NCBI GenBank assembly: GCA_000023405.1
Contig: CP001643.1
Span: 1,116,001-1,180,000, forward strand
Length of the DNA: 64,000 nt
Direction: 5' to 3'
DNA from: Brachybacterium faecium DSM 4810
Lineage (GTDB): Bacteria; Actinomycetota; Actinomycetes; Actinomycetales; Dermabacteraceae
Shown here one piece after another: positions 44,150 to 53,960 of this stretch. Position numbers and translations under genes: made by a program. Numbering within the stretch: position 1 is the first letter of the stretch; each line of letters opens with the position of its first letter. Under the pieces are notes generated by a model. It was not told where the DNA came from and did not search any database. It saw only the letters and a program-made list of their open reading frames with translations.

Positions 44150-44659
44150 ATGAACGACAACCCCCGCGCCCTCCGGCTGGCCGACCGCATCAAGGTCATC
44201 GTCGCCACCATGCTCGACACCCGGGTCAAGGACCCGCGTCTCGGCTTCGTGACGATCACCGACGTGCGCGTCACCGGCGACCTCCAGCACGCCACCGTCT
44301 TCTACACCGTCTTCGGCACCGACGAGGAGCGCGAGGGCACCGCCGCCGCGCTCGAGAGCGCCACCGGGATGCTCCGCCGCGAGGTGGGCCGCCAGACCGG
44401 TGTCCGCCTGACCCCCACCCTCGAGTTCATCGCCGACGCGGTCCCCGAGAACGCCCGCGTCATCGAGGACCTCCTCAGCGAGGCCCGCGGCCGCGACGCC
44501 GAGCTCGAGAAGGCGAAGGCCGGGGCCACCTACGCGGGGGAGGCGGATCCGTATCGCAAGCCCCGCGAGGAGGAGCTGGAGGACGAGGACAGCACGGGCG
44601 CGACCGAGCCCGGCGACGACACCTCGGGCGAGGACGAGACCGGCCGCGAGCAGCCGTGA
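44150..44659 (+). CDS. rbfA: Ribosome-binding factor A
   Basis: Cold-shock 30S maturation factor, a single KH-like domain. 169 residues: RLADRIKVIVATMLDTRVKDPRLGFVTITDVRVTGDLQHATVFYTV (in parts), LRREVGRQTGVRLTPTLEF. The last 40 residues are strongly acidic (EELEDEDSTG). ATG has AGGAGA about 12 nt upstream. GTGA overlap with truB. Confidence 0.95.
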   Translation: MNDNPRALRLADRIKVIVATMLDTRVKDPRLGFVTITDVRVTGDLQHATVFYTVFGTDEEREGTAAALESATGMLRREVGRQTGVRLTPTLEFIADAVPENARVIEDLLSEARGRDAELEKAKAGATYAGEADPYRKPREEELEDEDSTGATEPGDDTSGEDETGREQP

Positions 44660-45612
44660 CCCCCGCCCCGCACGGCGCGGCGCCCTCCGCACCCGGCTCC
44701 GCCCCGCACGGGGTGCTGCTGGTCGACAAGGCCGCGGGACGCACCAGCCATGACGTGGTCGCCCGGGTCCGATGGCTGCTGGGCACCAAGAAGGTGGGTC
44801 ACGCGGGCACCCTCGACCCGATGGCGACCGGACTGCTGGTGCTCGGCGTCGGCCAGGGCACCCGCCTGCTCACCTACCTGGTGGGACTGGACAAGACCTA
44901 CGAGGCGACGATCCGACTGGGGCGCTCCACCACCACCGACGACAGGGAGGGCGAACCGCTCGGCGAGATCGTGGATGCGAGCGGTCTCACCGCGGCGGAG
45001 ATCTCCCCGCACCTCGCCTCGCTCCGCGGGGACATCGCCCAGGTGCCCTCCACCGTCAGCGCCATCAAGATCGACGGGAAGCGCGCCTACGCCCGGGCCC
45101 GCGCGGGGGAGGACGTGCAGCTCGCCGCCCGGCCCGTGACCGTCTCCCGCTTCGAGGCGGGGGAAGCGCGCACCGAGGGGGAGTTCCTCGACCTCGACGC
45201 GGTGATCGACTGCTCCTCGGGCACCTATGTGCGTGCGCTGGCCCGAGATCTCGGCGCCGCGCTCGGCATGGGCGGCCACCTCACGGCGCTGCGCCGCACC
45301 GCCGTGGGCCCCTTCTCGGTGCAGGACGCCCTGCGCGTCCCGGCCCGGGGCGAGGGCGATGACGTCGACCTGCCGCTGCAGGGCCTCGGCGCGGTCGCCG
45401 CACGGGTGCTTCCCGTGCTCGAGGTGGACGCGGCGCAAGCCGCAGCGCTCGGCACCGGCCAGCGGCTCCGCTCCGACGCGGCCGGGGACTGCGACGAGGC
45501 GGACGGGCCCGTGGCCGCGCTGGATGCCGCGGGCCGGCTGATCGCGATCCTCGAGCGCGAGGGCGCCGGCTGGCGCCCGGTGCTGGTGGTGCCGGTCGAC
45601 GCACGCTGCTGA
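44656..45612 (+). CDS. truB: tRNA pseudouridine(55) synthase
   Basis: Makes pseudouridine 55 in the T loop of tRNAs. 318 residues with GHAGTLDPMATG (catalytic D54), LDKTYEATIRLG, PSTVSAIKIDGKRAYARAR, CSSGTYVRALARDLG, then a C-terminal PUA-like domain. GTG start overlaps the rbfA stop. A very strong hairpin separates it from the convergent L,D-transpeptidase gene. Confidence 0.96.
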   Translation: MTPAPHGAAPSAPGSAPHGVLLVDKAAGRTSHDVVARVRWLLGTKKVGHAGTLDPMATGLLVLGVGQGTRLLTYLVGLDKTYEATIRLGRSTTTDDREGEPLGEIVDASGLTAAEISPHLASLRGDIAQVPSTVSAIKIDGKRAYARARAGEDVQLAARPVTVSRFEAGEARTEGEFLDLDAVIDCSSGTYVRALARDLGAALGMGGHLTALRRTAVGPFSVQDALRVPARGEGDDVDLPLQGLGAVAARVLPVLEVDAAQAAALGTGQRLRSDAAGDCDEADGPVAALDAAGRLIAILEREGAGWRPVLVVPVDARC

Positions 45613-45631
45613 ACGGCGCCGCCGCGCTGAC

Positions 45632-45650
45632 GCACCGGCCGAGCCGGTGC
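45632..45650 (+). terminator. First of two hairpins after truB
   Basis: GCACCGGC-CGA-GCCGGTGC, 8-bp arms, 20 nt after the truB stop. Confidence 0.5.
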
Positions 45651-45659
45651 ACGGAGCCT

Positions 45660-45707
45660 CACGGACTGCAGGGCCCCTCCCGCTCGGGAGGGGCCCTGCA
45701 GTCCGTG
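45660..45707. terminator. 23-bp perfect hairpin between convergent truB and L,D-transpeptidase genes
   Basis: Perfect pairing from 45660 to 45707 with a 2-nt centre (practically a 4-nt loop), core GGGCCCCTCCCG. It is symmetric, so it can serve both strands. It is the longest perfect hairpin I found in the window. Confidence 0.8.
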
Positions 45708-45746
45708 CTGGGGTGCCGTCACGAGGCGGCCGCGGCCGCACGGACC

Positions 45747-47270
45747 TCAGTTGTGGACGACGGTCTTGGTGCCGATGCTCGCCCAGTCGTACAGCCACTT
45801 CGCGTCCGAGACCGGCAGGTTGATGCAGCCGTGCGAGCCGGAGTACCCGAAGGAGGAGCGCCACGGCGCGCCGTGGAATGCGTACCCGCGGTGGAAGTAC
45901 TGCACCCAGGGGACGTCGGGCGTGTAGTAGTACTCCGGATCGTCCTCCTCGTAGTAGCCGGCGTTGGTCATGTCCTGGCGGTCGTAGCGCAGGTAGATCT
46001 CGTAGGTGCCGGTGACGGTCTCGTTGCCCGCCTTGCCGTCGACCATCGTGCGCGGGCCCCACACCGGGGTGTCGCCCACGTACGCCGTGACCGTCTTCGC
46101 GGAGAGGTCCACGTCGATCCACTTCTCGCCCGTGGGGTTCGCCGGGGTGTCGGAGGAGTCGTCCTCGCCGTCCTCGTCCTCGTCCTTCGGGGCGTCGACC
46201 TTCTCGACCTCGGCGGTGACCTTCTCGGACTCGAAGGCGGCCTCGAGCGGCGTGGTGCCGCTCAGCGCGGCGATCAGCTCGTCGGCCACCGCATCGGTGT
46301 TCGTGATCTTCAGGCCGTCCTTCTTCTCGGTGACGACCTTGACGACCTCGCCGTCCTCGTCGACCTGCTCGATGCCGTCCTCGGCCTCGACCGCGTCCTT
46401 GTCGGCACGGGCGGAGACCCACTCGCGCACCGCATCCTCGTCGACCGAGATGCCGAGCGACTGGCCGTCCTCCTCGGCCTCCACGGAGATCCAGCCGTTG
46501 CGCCGCTCGGCGGAGACCTCGTGGGTCTCCCCATCTGCGCCGGTGATCGACATCGGCTGCTCGAGCAGGGTGGAGATCGTGCCGACGACCTCCTCCGCCT
46601 CCTCGGTGGTGATCTGCGGGGCGATCTCCTCGAGCGGCTGCTCGACGCTGAAGTCCTCGAGAGCGGGAGCGTTCTGGGTCACCGCGTCCACGAGCGGCTG
46701 CGGGTCCACGCCCTGGCCGTTGCGGCCGGGCTCCGCGGTCCAGGCCTGCTCCTCCTCGTCGAAGCTGACCTGCGCATCGACCGGGTCGGTGCGGTCCTCG
46801 GGGACCAGGCCCTTCGCGAACTCGGCGGCCTTCTCCTCGTCGACGGAGACGACGGGGGCGACTTCGTGCTCGCCGGCCCAGGTCGAGGACAGCACGCCGG
46901 TGAACGAGTCGTCGCGATCGACGGCGGCCTGCGCGGTGGCGGCGGCGTCGACGGTCACGCCCAGATCCTCCAGACCGGCCTCGAGCGTCTGGTCACCGGC
47001 GGTGACGGTGACCGTCACCTCGCTGCCCCGCTCGACGACGAGGGAGGAGATCTCCTCGGGAGTCTGGCCGGCGATGTCCTGGCCGAGCAGGGTCGTGCCG
47101 GGCAGGGCGCGACCCTCGAACTGCTTCGCGTAGGCGAGCGCGCCGCCGGTGAGGAGGACGGCGAGCACCGCGAAGACGGCCACCAGCACGAGTGCGACCC
47201 GGCGACGGCCGTGTCGGCCGGTGGGTCGCAGCGGGCCGCCCGGCGCGGCCGTATCGGTCACGTTCGTCAT
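45747..47270 (-). CDS. L,D-transpeptidase (YkuD) with repeated PG-binding-like region
   Basis: A 507-residue envelope protein: a cytoplasmic Arg-rich start, one membrane helix at about 24-48, two consecutive PG_binding_4-like segments (GTTLLGQDIAGQTPEEI and the SGTTPLEAAF half), then an acidic Asp/Glu-rich linker near 350. The YkuD domain carries catalytic SHGCINLP with Cys 482. It makes 3-3 cross-links in peptidoglycan or anchors proteins. The linker (DEDEDGEDDSS) is unusual but typical of secreted actinobacterial LDTs. A promoter TTGTGC-N16-TACCCT lies about 95 nt upstream. Confidence 0.9.
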   Translation of the reverse strand: MTNVTDTAAPGGPLRPTGRHGRRRVALVLVAVFAVLAVLLTGGALAYAKQFEGRALPGTTLLGQDIAGQTPEEISSLVVERGSEVTVTVTAGDQTLEAGLEDLGVTVDAAATAQAAVDRDDSFTGVLSSTWAGEHEVAPVVSVDEEKAAEFAKGLVPEDRTDPVDAQVSFDEEEQAWTAEPGRNGQGVDPQPLVDAVTQNAPALEDFSVEQPLEEIAPQITTEEAEEVVGTISTLLEQPMSITGADGETHEVSAERRNGWISVEAEEDGQSLGISVDEDAVREWVSARADKDAVEAEDGIEQVDEDGEVVKVVTEKKDGLKITNTDAVADELIAALSGTTPLEAAFESEKVTAEVEKVDAPKDEDEDGEDDSSDTPANPTGEKWIDVDLSAKTVTAYVGDTPVWGPRTMVDGKAGNETVTGTYEIYLRYDRQDMTNAGYYEEDDPEYYYTPDVPWVQYFHRGYAFHGAPWRSSFGYSGSHGCINLPVSDAKWLYDWASIGTKTVVHN

Positions 47271-47363
47271 GGATTCAGATCCGTTCTCGGCGGCCGTCGT
47301 GACTGCCCCCGCTGCACTGCGCGGGAGGGCGCAGGGGTCCCTCCCCCGAGCCGCCTCACCTTC

Positions 47364-47391
47364 AGGGTAACGGAGCGGACATACCGCACAA
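47364..47391 (-). promoter_or_regulatory. Likely promoter of the L,D-transpeptidase gene
   Basis: On the minus strand, TTGTGC (47386-47391) and TACCCT (47364-47369) are spaced 16 nt, close to a standard -35/-10 pair. The gene-free stretch 47271-47616 (346 nt) holds this promoter, the divergent ribF -10 box and the ribF leader. Confidence 0.5.
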
Positions 47392-47518
47392 CATGGGGAG
47401 GCGCCAGACCTTCGTCACAGCGTGGCATCGTCGTCGACGGGGAGCCGGCCCGGGGCGCGGCGCCGCACCACGGGGCCGACGGCGACCCGCCAGTCGCTGA
47501 CCCGGCCCCGACGGGCGC

Positions 47519-47524
47519 TACAGT
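47519..47524 (+). promoter_or_regulatory. Likely ribF -10 box
   Basis: TACAGT about 90 nt upstream of the ribF GTG. I see no FMN riboswitch features in the leader. Confidence 0.4.
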
Positions 47525-47605
47525 GTGCACCGGCGACCCCCGCCGCCGCGTCGAGCAGCGACGCCCCTGACCTCGGCGCGAGAGCGCATCCGGCCCCGGA
47601 AGGAC

Positions 47606-47620
47606 ATGACCGCGTCGTGA
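47606..47620 (+). promoter_or_regulatory. Four-codon ORF overlapping the ribF start
   Basis: ATG ACC GCG TCG TGA (MTAS) with GGAAGGA 1-3 nt upstream. Its stop overlaps the ribF GTG (GTGA), so ribF may be translated by re-initiation after this ORF. Confidence 0.45.
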
Positions 47621-48633
47621 CCCGCGTCCCCATCTGGCACTCCGTCGACGAGGTGCCCGCCGAGCTCGGCCCCACCGCGGTCTCGATCGGCAACTACGAC
47701 GGGGTCCACCGAGGGCACCGCTTCGTGCTCGATCAGCTCCGCCGCCATGCCCAGGCCCGCTCCCTGGCGCCCGTGGCCCTCACCTTCTGGCCGCATCCGC
47801 GGCACGTGATGGGCGATCCTGCTCGCACCCCTCTGCTGACCGGCCACGAGGACCGCGACCGGCTGCTGCTGCTCGCCGGGATGCACGGCGTGCTGGATCT
47901 CGAGTTCACCCACGACTTCGCCCAGTACTCGCCCGAGGACTTCGTGCGCGTCTTCCTCGTCGAGGGCCTGGGGGTGAAGTGCGTCGTGCTCGGGGAGGAC
48001 GCGCTGTTCGGGCGCGGCAACTCGGGAGACATCGGCACGATGAGGGAGCTGGGCAGGGCCTTCGGCTTCGACGTCGTCACGGTCGACGAGCTCGGTCCCG
48101 AGGGGACGGGCACCGGGCGCATCTCCTCCTCCGGGATCCGCAGCGCCCTGCTGGAGGGCGAGGTGGAGACCGCCAACGAGGCGCTGGGCCGCCTCCACAC
48201 CGTCACCGACGTGGTGCACCACGGCTTCCGCCGCGGCCACGAGCTCGGCTTCCCCACCGCCAACCTGGGCCCGTCGCCGGCGGGGCTGATCCCGGCCGAC
48301 GGCGTCTACGCCGGCTATCTCACCGTCACCGAGCAGGCGCCCTCGCACCTCGGCGTCGAGCCGCTCGCCGGGGCCCCGGCCACCATCTCGATCGGCACCA
48401 ACCCCACCTTCGAGGCGGACGGCGCGCCCCGACGCACCGTCGAGGCCTACGTGCACGGGGACCACGATCTCGACCTCTACGGCGACGTGGTGCGGCTCGA
48501 GTTCGTCGCGTTCCAGCGGCCCACGCTGAAGTTCGACTCGGTCGACTCGCTGATCGAGCAGATGGACCGGGACGTCGAGGTGACCCGCCGCACTCTCGCC
48601 GCGGAGCGCTCCCGCCCGGGCATCGCCGGCTGA
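47617..48633 (+). CDS. ribF: Bifunctional riboflavin kinase / FAD synthetase
   Basis: Makes FMN then FAD. 338 residues: the N-terminal nucleotidyltransferase ([13 protein letters not shown], with HRGH at 31-34; [14 protein letters not shown]) and the C-terminal flavokinase ([59 protein letters not shown] in part). GTG 47617 follows a tiny overlapping ORF. It precedes rpsO as in many bacteria. Confidence 0.96.
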   Translation: MTRVPIWHSVDEVPAELGPTAVSIGNYDGVHRGHRFVLDQLRRHAQARSLAPVALTFWPHPRHVMGDPARTPLLTGHEDRDRLLLLAGMHGVLDLEFTHDFAQYSPEDFVRVFLVEGLGVKCVVLGEDALFGRGNSGDIGTMRELGRAFGFDVVTVDELGPEGTGTGRISSSGIRSALLEGEVETANEALGRLHTVTDVVHHGFRRGHELGFPTANLGPSPAGLIPADGVYAGYLTVTEQAPSHLGVEPLAGAPATISIGTNPTFEADGAPRRTVEAYVHGDHDLDLYGDVVRLEFVAFQRPTLKFDSVDSLIEQMDRDVEVTRRTLAAERSRPGIAG

Positions 48634-48639
48634 TATCCT
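48634..48639 (+). promoter_or_regulatory. Likely rpsO -10 box, 130-nt leader
   Basis: TATCCT overlaps the end of ribF. The leader to 48778 starts with a GGCCGT/ACGGCC hairpin and could host S15 feedback control. Confidence 0.45.
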
Positions 48640-48778
48640 GCCAGGGCCGTCAGAACGGCCGCGGAGAGCGGATCCTCCCCACCAGACCACCAGCCCTCGG
48701 GCTCGTGCGCCTCGGGGCCCGCTCGCCCCAGAGCCCGGGCATCAGGTCCGGAGCGCCGCGCAACGACCCAGGAGAGCC

Positions 48779-49048
48779 ATGGCCTTCGACACCGCTACGA
48801 AGCAGCAGATCATCAAGGAGTACGGGACCACCGAGGGCGACACCGGTTCGCCCGAGGTCCAGATCGCGCTCCTCAGCCACCGCATCACCTACCTGACCGA
48901 GCACCTCAAGACCCACAAGCACGACCACCACACCCGTCGTGGTCTGATGCTGCTGGTCGGTCAGCGCAAGCGCCTCCTGCAGTACCTGCAGAGCGCCGAC
49001 ATCGAGCGTTACCGCTCGCTGATCAAGCGTCTCGGCATCCGCCGGTGA
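48779..49048 (+). CDS. rpsO: Small ribosomal subunit protein S15
   Basis: An 89-residue protein that binds 16S helix 22 and starts platform assembly: [29 protein letters not shown] (in part), [26 protein letters not shown]. Length is normal. AGGAGAG lies 5 nt before the ATG. Followed by a U-tract terminator. Confidence 0.98.
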   Translation: MAFDTATKQQIIKEYGTTEGDTGSPEVQIALLSHRITYLTEHLKTHKHDHHTRRGLMLLVGQRKRLLQYLQSADIERYRSLIKRLGIRR

Positions 49049-49050
49049 CC

Positions 49051-49086
49051 ACCGCCGCCGCTCGCCCTCGGGGCGGGCGGCGGTTT
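49051..49086 (+). terminator. Intrinsic terminator of rpsO with U tract
   Basis: ACCGCCGCC (49051-49059) pairs with GGCGGCGGT (49076-49084), with an inner CGCCC/GGGCG stem and a short TTT. This is one of the few hairpins here with any U run. Confidence 0.65.
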
Positions 49087-49254
49087 CGTGTGCCCCCTGT
49101 GCGCCGCACGGAGGGCGCCCCGTCCACCGCCCCGACCAGGTTCGGTCCTCGGCAGTGGCCCGCGGAACAGGGACCCGGCGCTCCGGATCCCCGCACCGAG
49201 GGCGACTGACGAAGGCCGCACCGGCTGGGCACCCCTTCCTCAGAGGAGAGACCC

Positions 49255-51516
49255 ATGGCCATGGAAGGCCCTGAAATCACCGCTACCACCGCGGTCATCG
49301 ACAACGGCTCCTACGGGCGCCGCGAGATCCGCTTCGAGACCGGCCGGCTCGCGCAGCAGGCCGCCGGCGCCGTCGCCGTCTACCTCGACGACGACACGAT
49401 GGTGTTCTCCGCGACCGCCGTCTCGAACAAGCCGAAGGAGCACTTCGACTTCTTCCCGCTGACCATCGACGTCGAGGAGCGGATGTACGCCGCGGGCCGC
49501 ATCCCCGGCTCCTTCTTCCGCCGCGAGGGCCGTCCCGGCACCGACGCGATCCTCGCCGCACGCCTCACCGACCGCCCGCTGCGCCCCGCCTTCGTCAAGG
49601 GCCTGCGCAACGAGGTCCAGGTCGTCCTGACCGTCATGGCCAACGGGCCGGACGACGCGTACGACGTCGTCGGCATCAACGGCGCCTCCGCCTCCACGCA
49701 GATCTCCGGCCTGCCCTTCTCCGGCCCGATCGGCGCGGTGCGCATCGCGCTCATGCCCAACTCCCAGGGCGGCGGCCAGTGGGTCGCCTTCCCGACCTTC
49801 TCGCAGCTCGACGAGGCCGTGTTCTCCATGGTCGTCGCGGGACGCATCGTGGAAGACGATGTGGCGATCATGATGGTCGAGGCCGAGGCCACCGACAACT
49901 CCTGGAACCTCATCAAGGAGCAGGGAGCGATCGCCCCGACCGAGTCCGTCGTGGCCGAGGGCATCGAGGCCGCGAAGGTCTTCATCCGCAGCCTGTGCGT
50001 GGCCCAGCAGGAGCTGGCCGCCACCGCCGCCAAGCCGGTGCGCGAGTTCCCGCTGTTCCTGGACTACCAGGACGACGCCTACGAGATCGTCGAGGCCGCC
50101 GCCACCGAGCGTCTCGCCGAGGTCATGTCGATCGCGGCCAAGACCGAGCGCGAGGAGCGCACCGAGCAGCTGCTCGCCGAGATCACCGAGGAGCTCTCCG
50201 GCGAGGGGAAGCAGCTCGAGGACCGCGAGAAGGAGGTCACCGGGGCGTTCCGCGCGCTGACCAAGCAGGTCGTGCGCAAGAAGGTCCTCACCGAGGGCGT
50301 GCGCATCGACGGCCGCGGCCTGCGTGACATCCGTGCGCTCTCCGCCGAGGTCGAGGTGCTCCCGCGGGTCCACGGCTCGGCCCTGTTCCAGCGCGGTGAG
50401 ACCCAGATCATGGGCGTGTCCACGCTGAACATGCTGAAGATGGAGCAGCAGATCGACTCGCTCGGCCCGGTCGAGCGCAAGCGCTACATCCACCACTACA
50501 ACTTCCCGCCCTACTCCACCGGTGAGACCGGTCGCGTCGGCTCCCCGAAGCGTCGCGAGGTCGGGCACGGCATGCTCGCCGAGCGCGCGATCGTGCCGGT
50601 GCTGCCCAGCCGCGAGGAGTTCCCCTACGCGATCCGCCAGGTCTCCGAGGCGCTGGGCTCCAACGGCTCCACGTCGATGGGCTCCGTCTGCGCCTCGACC
50701 CTGTCGCTGCTGAACGCCGGTGTGCCGCTGCGCGCGCCGGTCGCCGGCATCGCCATGGGCCTCATCTCCGACACCATCGAGGGGGAGATCCGCTACGCGG
50801 CCCTCACCGACATCCTCGGTGCGGAGGACGCCTTCGGCGACATGGACTTCAAGGTCGCCGGCACCGGTGAGTTCATCACCGCGATCCAGCTGGACACCAA
50901 GCTCGACGGCCTCCCGGCCTCCGTGCTCACCGGTGCGCTGTCGCAGGCGCACGAGGCGCGCCTGGCGATCCTCGGCGTGCTCGGCGAGGCGATCGACGCG
51001 CCCGACGAGATGAGCCCCAACGCCCCGCGCGTCCTCGCGGTCACCGTCCCGGTCGACAAGATCGGTGCGGTCATCGGCCCGAAGGGCCAGATGATCAACC
51101 AGATCCAGGACGACACCGGTGCGGACATCACCATCGAGGACGACGGCACCGTGTACATCGGTGCGACCGACGGCCCCTCGGCGGAGGCCGCGCGCTCCGC
51201 GGTCAACGCGATCGCGAACCCGATGGTCCCCGAGGTCGGCGAGCGCTACCTCGGCACCGTCGTGCGCGTGGTCGACTTCGGCGCCTTCATCTCGCTCACC
51301 CCGGGCAAGGACGGCCTGCTGCACGTCACCCAGCTGCGCAAGCTCAACGGCGGCAAGCGGGTCGACAACGTCGAGGACGTCGCCACGGTGGGGCAGAAGA
51401 TCGAGGTGGAGATCCGCGAGATCGACGCCCGCGGCAAGATCTCCCTCGCCGTGATCGAGGAGGACGAGGCGGAGTCCGCCGAGTCCGCCGCCTCGGAGGC
51501 GACCACCGCCGAGTGA
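49255..51516 (+). CDS. pnp: Polynucleotide phosphorylase
   Basis: 3'-5' phosphorolytic exoribonuclease, also called GPSI in actinobacteria. 753 residues: RNase PH domain 1 ([19 protein letters not shown]), a helical linker, RNase PH domain 2 ([45 protein letters not shown]), then KH ([16 protein letters not shown]) and S1 ([24 protein letters not shown]). It ends in a short acidic Ser-rich tail. AGAGGAGAG lies upstream. The 206-nt spacer after rpsO holds the terminator; no -10 box stands out. Confidence 0.97.
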   Translation: MAMEGPEITATTAVIDNGSYGRREIRFETGRLAQQAAGAVAVYLDDDTMVFSATAVSNKPKEHFDFFPLTIDVEERMYAAGRIPGSFFRREGRPGTDAILAARLTDRPLRPAFVKGLRNEVQVVLTVMANGPDDAYDVVGINGASASTQISGLPFSGPIGAVRIALMPNSQGGGQWVAFPTFSQLDEAVFSMVVAGRIVEDDVAIMMVEAEATDNSWNLIKEQGAIAPTESVVAEGIEAAKVFIRSLCVAQQELAATAAKPVREFPLFLDYQDDAYEIVEAAATERLAEVMSIAAKTEREERTEQLLAEITEELSGEGKQLEDREKEVTGAFRALTKQVVRKKVLTEGVRIDGRGLRDIRALSAEVEVLPRVHGSALFQRGETQIMGVSTLNMLKMEQQIDSLGPVERKRYIHHYNFPPYSTGETGRVGSPKRREVGHGMLAERAIVPVLPSREEFPYAIRQVSEALGSNGSTSMGSVCASTLSLLNAGVPLRAPVAGIAMGLISDTIEGEIRYAALTDILGAEDAFGDMDFKVAGTGEFITAIQLDTKLDGLPASVLTGALSQAHEARLAILGVLGEAIDAPDEMSPNAPRVLAVTVPVDKIGAVIGPKGQMINQIQDDTGADITIEDDGTVYIGATDGPSAEAARSAVNAIANPMVPEVGERYLGTVVRVVDFGAFISLTPGKDGLLHVTQLRKLNGGKRVDNVEDVATVGQKIEVEIREIDARGKISLAVIEEDEAESAESAASEATTAE

Positions 51517-51546
51517 TCCCGGCGTCGGCCCCGGTCGACGACATCC

Positions 51547-51586
51547 CAGGACGGGGAGGCCTCCGCACGGAGGCCTCCCCGTCCTG
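51547..51586 (+). terminator. 19-bp hairpin downstream of pnp
   Basis: CAGGACGGGGAGGCCTCCG (51547-51565) pairs perfectly with 51568-51586, beginning 30 nt after the pnp stop. Confidence 0.75.
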
Positions 51587-51667
51587 CTGCGCCGGGGCTC
51601 CCCGCCGATCGTCGGCTGACCGCGCCACGGTGAGCAACGGCTCGCCTGCGCACCGCCGTCGGCGTGG

Positions 51668-51673
51668 AACAAT
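51668..51673 (+). promoter_or_regulatory. M16 protease -10 box, leaderless start
   Basis: AACAAT ends 6 nt before ATG 51680. Confidence 0.4.
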
Positions 51674-51679
51674 CGAGCG

Positions 51680-53020
51680 ATGCCTCTCGACCTCTCCTAC
51701 GACGATCCTGCCTCCGACGTGCTGCTCGACGCCGCCACCGGCGTGCGCCGCAGCATCCTGCCCGGGGGCGTGCGGCTGCTGACCCAGACGGACCGCAGCG
51801 TGCGCAGCGCGACCATCGGACTGTGGCTGCCCGTCGGCTCGCGCGACGAGACCCCCGCCCACGCCGGGAGCACCCACGTGCTCGAACACCTGCTGTTCAA
51901 GGGCACCCCGCGACGCAGCGCGATGGACATCGCGACCGCCTTCGACGAGGTGGGCGGCGACTCCAACGCCCTCACCGCCAAGGAGCACACCCTCTACTAC
52001 GGCCGGGTCCGCTCCTCGGACATCCCGATGGCCGTGGACGTGCTCACCGACATGATCACCGCGAGCCTCCTCGAGCAGGACGCCCTGGCCACGGAGCGGG
52101 AGGTCATCCTCGAGGAGCTCGCGATGGCCGAGGACGACCCCGGCGACATCGGCTACGAGACCTTCCTCGCCGACGTGCTCGGCCCGGACACCGCGATCGG
52201 CCGTCCCGTGGGCGGCACCGCCGCGAGCGTCGAGGCGCTGACGATCGAGGACGTGCGCGCCCACTTCACCGAGCACTACCGGCCCGACAACCTCGTCGTC
52301 ACCGCCGTGGGCGACCTCGACCACGACGAGCTCGCGGGCCTGCTCCAGGACGGGCTGCGCCGCGGCGGCTGGGAGCTCGAGCCCGGGCGCCTGCCCTCCC
52401 GACGGCAGCGGCCCGCGCACCCCGACGCCTCGGGCGCAGCCGCCGGTTCCGCGGCGGACGTCGCCGCGCTCGCCCCGCACCGCCTGGGTAGGCCCACCGA
52501 GCAGAACCACATCTACCTCGGCGGCCGCGGGCTCACCGCGCTCAGCGAGGACCGGCACGCGCTGTCGGTGCTGATGTCGGTGCTCGGCGGAGGGATGTCC
52601 TCCCGTCTGTTCCAGAACATCCGCGAGCAGCGCGGGCTGGCGTACTCGGTGTATTCCTTCAGCGCCGGCTACCGCGACGCCGGCCTGTTCGGGATGTACG
52701 CCGCGTGCCGGCCCGGCCGCACCACCCAGGTGGTCGAGCTGCTGGCCGAGGAGCTGGCCCGCATGGGGGAGCGGGGCATCGACGAGCTCGAGCTGGCGCG
52801 TGCGAAGGGCCAGATCACCGGCTCCTTCGCGCTCGGCCTGGAGGACACCAGCTCCCGCATGGGGCGGCTCGGTACCATCGAGCTGGTCCACGGCCGCTAC
52901 ACGAGCGTCGACGAGACCCTCGAGCGGATCGCGGCGGTGGGGGCGGGCGATGTCCGCGCCCTCGCCGCCCGGCTCGCCGACTCCTTCAGCACCCGGGTCG
53001 AGGTGGGCCCCGAGAGCTGA
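51680..53020 (+). CDS. M16 family zinc peptidase (PepR/processing-peptidase-like)
   Basis: A 446-residue inverzincin: H66 and H70 with E69 in HVLEH, the third ligand expected in LEELAMAEDDP near 146, and the R/Y motif region in the second half (GGGMSSRLFQNIREQRGLAYSVYSF). Such a protease follows pnp in mycobacteria (pepR). Bacterial members act as single-chain or homodimeric peptidases on short peptides. Cytosolic: no signal sequence. Confidence 0.92.
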   Translation: MPLDLSYDDPASDVLLDAATGVRRSILPGGVRLLTQTDRSVRSATIGLWLPVGSRDETPAHAGSTHVLEHLLFKGTPRRSAMDIATAFDEVGGDSNALTAKEHTLYYGRVRSSDIPMAVDVLTDMITASLLEQDALATEREVILEELAMAEDDPGDIGYETFLADVLGPDTAIGRPVGGTAASVEALTIEDVRAHFTEHYRPDNLVVTAVGDLDHDELAGLLQDGLRRGGWELEPGRLPSRRQRPAHPDASGAAAGSAADVAALAPHRLGRPTEQNHIYLGGRGLTALSEDRHALSVLMSVLGGGMSSRLFQNIREQRGLAYSVYSFSAGYRDAGLFGMYAACRPGRTTQVVELLAEELARMGERGIDELELARAKGQITGSFALGLEDTSSRMGRLGTIELVHGRYTSVDETLERIAAVGAGDVRALAARLADSFSTRVEVGPES

Positions 53021-53159
53021 CGGAGCACGGCTCCGCCGCCGCAGCACCTGACCTCCATCCGGTCCGCCCCGGCGCTTCTGCGCCGACCGCCCGGCCGTCG
53101 AGCGGCCCCGCCCGCACATCGTCCACCGCACCCCGCATCGCCCACCCTCGAGGAGAACC

Positions 53160-53930
53160 ATGACCCCGAACGCTCCGTCCCGCCCCACCCGCGTCGCCGT
53201 GCTCGGCGCCTCCGGACGGATGGGCGCCGCCGCCTGCCGCGCCGTCGAGGAGGCACCGGACCTCGAGCTGGTCGCGCGCATCGGCCGCGGGGACGAGCTC
53301 TCCGCGATCACCGAAGCGGGTGCGGAGGTCGCGATCGACCTCACCATCCCGTCGGTCACCGCCGAGAACGTGCGCTGGCTGGTCGAACACGGCATCCACG
53401 CCGTGGTCGGCACCACCGGGTGGACCGAGGAGTCGCTCGAGGCGCTGCGCACGCAGCTCGAGGGCGCCGAGGGCGTGGGCGTGCTGATCGCCCCGAACTT
53501 CGCCATCGGCGCCGTGCTCGCCATGCGCTTCGCCGAGATCGCGGCGCGCTACTACGACAGCGCCGAGATCATCGAGATGCACCACGAGAACAAGCTCGAC
53601 GCCCCCTCCGGCACCGCCCGCCACACCGCGGCCGCGATCGCCCGCGGCCGCGCCGAGGCGGGGCTCGGCCCGGTCCCGGACGCGACGGAGAAGGATCCCG
53701 ACGGCGCCCGCGGCGCGGTGGTGGACGGCATCCACGTCCACGCCGTGCGCCAGCGCGGCCTGGTCGCCCATGAGGTCGTCCAGTTCGGCGGGGTGGGGGA
53801 GCAGTTCGTGCTGCGCCACGACTCCTTCGACCGCATCAGCTTCATGCCCGGGGTGCTGCTGGGCGTGCGCGAGGTCGCCGCGCATCCGGGCCTCACGGTC
53901 GGCCTGGACGGCTACATGGACCTCGGCTGA
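53160..53930 (+). CDS. dapB: 4-hydroxy-tetrahydrodipicolinate reductase
   Basis: Lysine/meso-DAP pathway, NAD(P)H-dependent. 256 residues: GASGRMG at 16-22, the GTTGWT strand, PNFAIGAVLAMRFAEI, EIIEMHHENKLDAPSGTA with catalytic His and substrate-binding KxxxPSGTA, and FDRISFMPGVL. AGGAGA precedes the ATG. The 139-nt spacer from the M16 gene shows no promoter I can call. Confidence 0.96.
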   Translation: MTPNAPSRPTRVAVLGASGRMGAAACRAVEEAPDLELVARIGRGDELSAITEAGAEVAIDLTIPSVTAENVRWLVEHGIHAVVGTTGWTEESLEALRTQLEGAEGVGVLIAPNFAIGAVLAMRFAEIAARYYDSAEIIEMHHENKLDAPSGTARHTAAAIARGRAEAGLGPVPDATEKDPDGARGAVVDGIHVHAVRQRGLVAHEVVQFGGVGEQFVLRHDSFDRISFMPGVLLGVREVAAHPGLTVGLDGYMDLG

Positions 53931-53960
53931 GCCGGCAGGGGAGAGGAGGGACATCCGCGC

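Noticed and set aside
40981-44295. 1104-codon open frame on the minus strand over infB
   Set aside because: It is the complement of infB codons (long Val/Asp/Leu/Gly runs), has no domain I recognise, and infB on the other strand is unmistakable.
47525-47616. Possible FMN riboswitch before ribF
   Set aside because: The leader is short (about 85 nt) and shows none of the conserved FMN-element segments I know.
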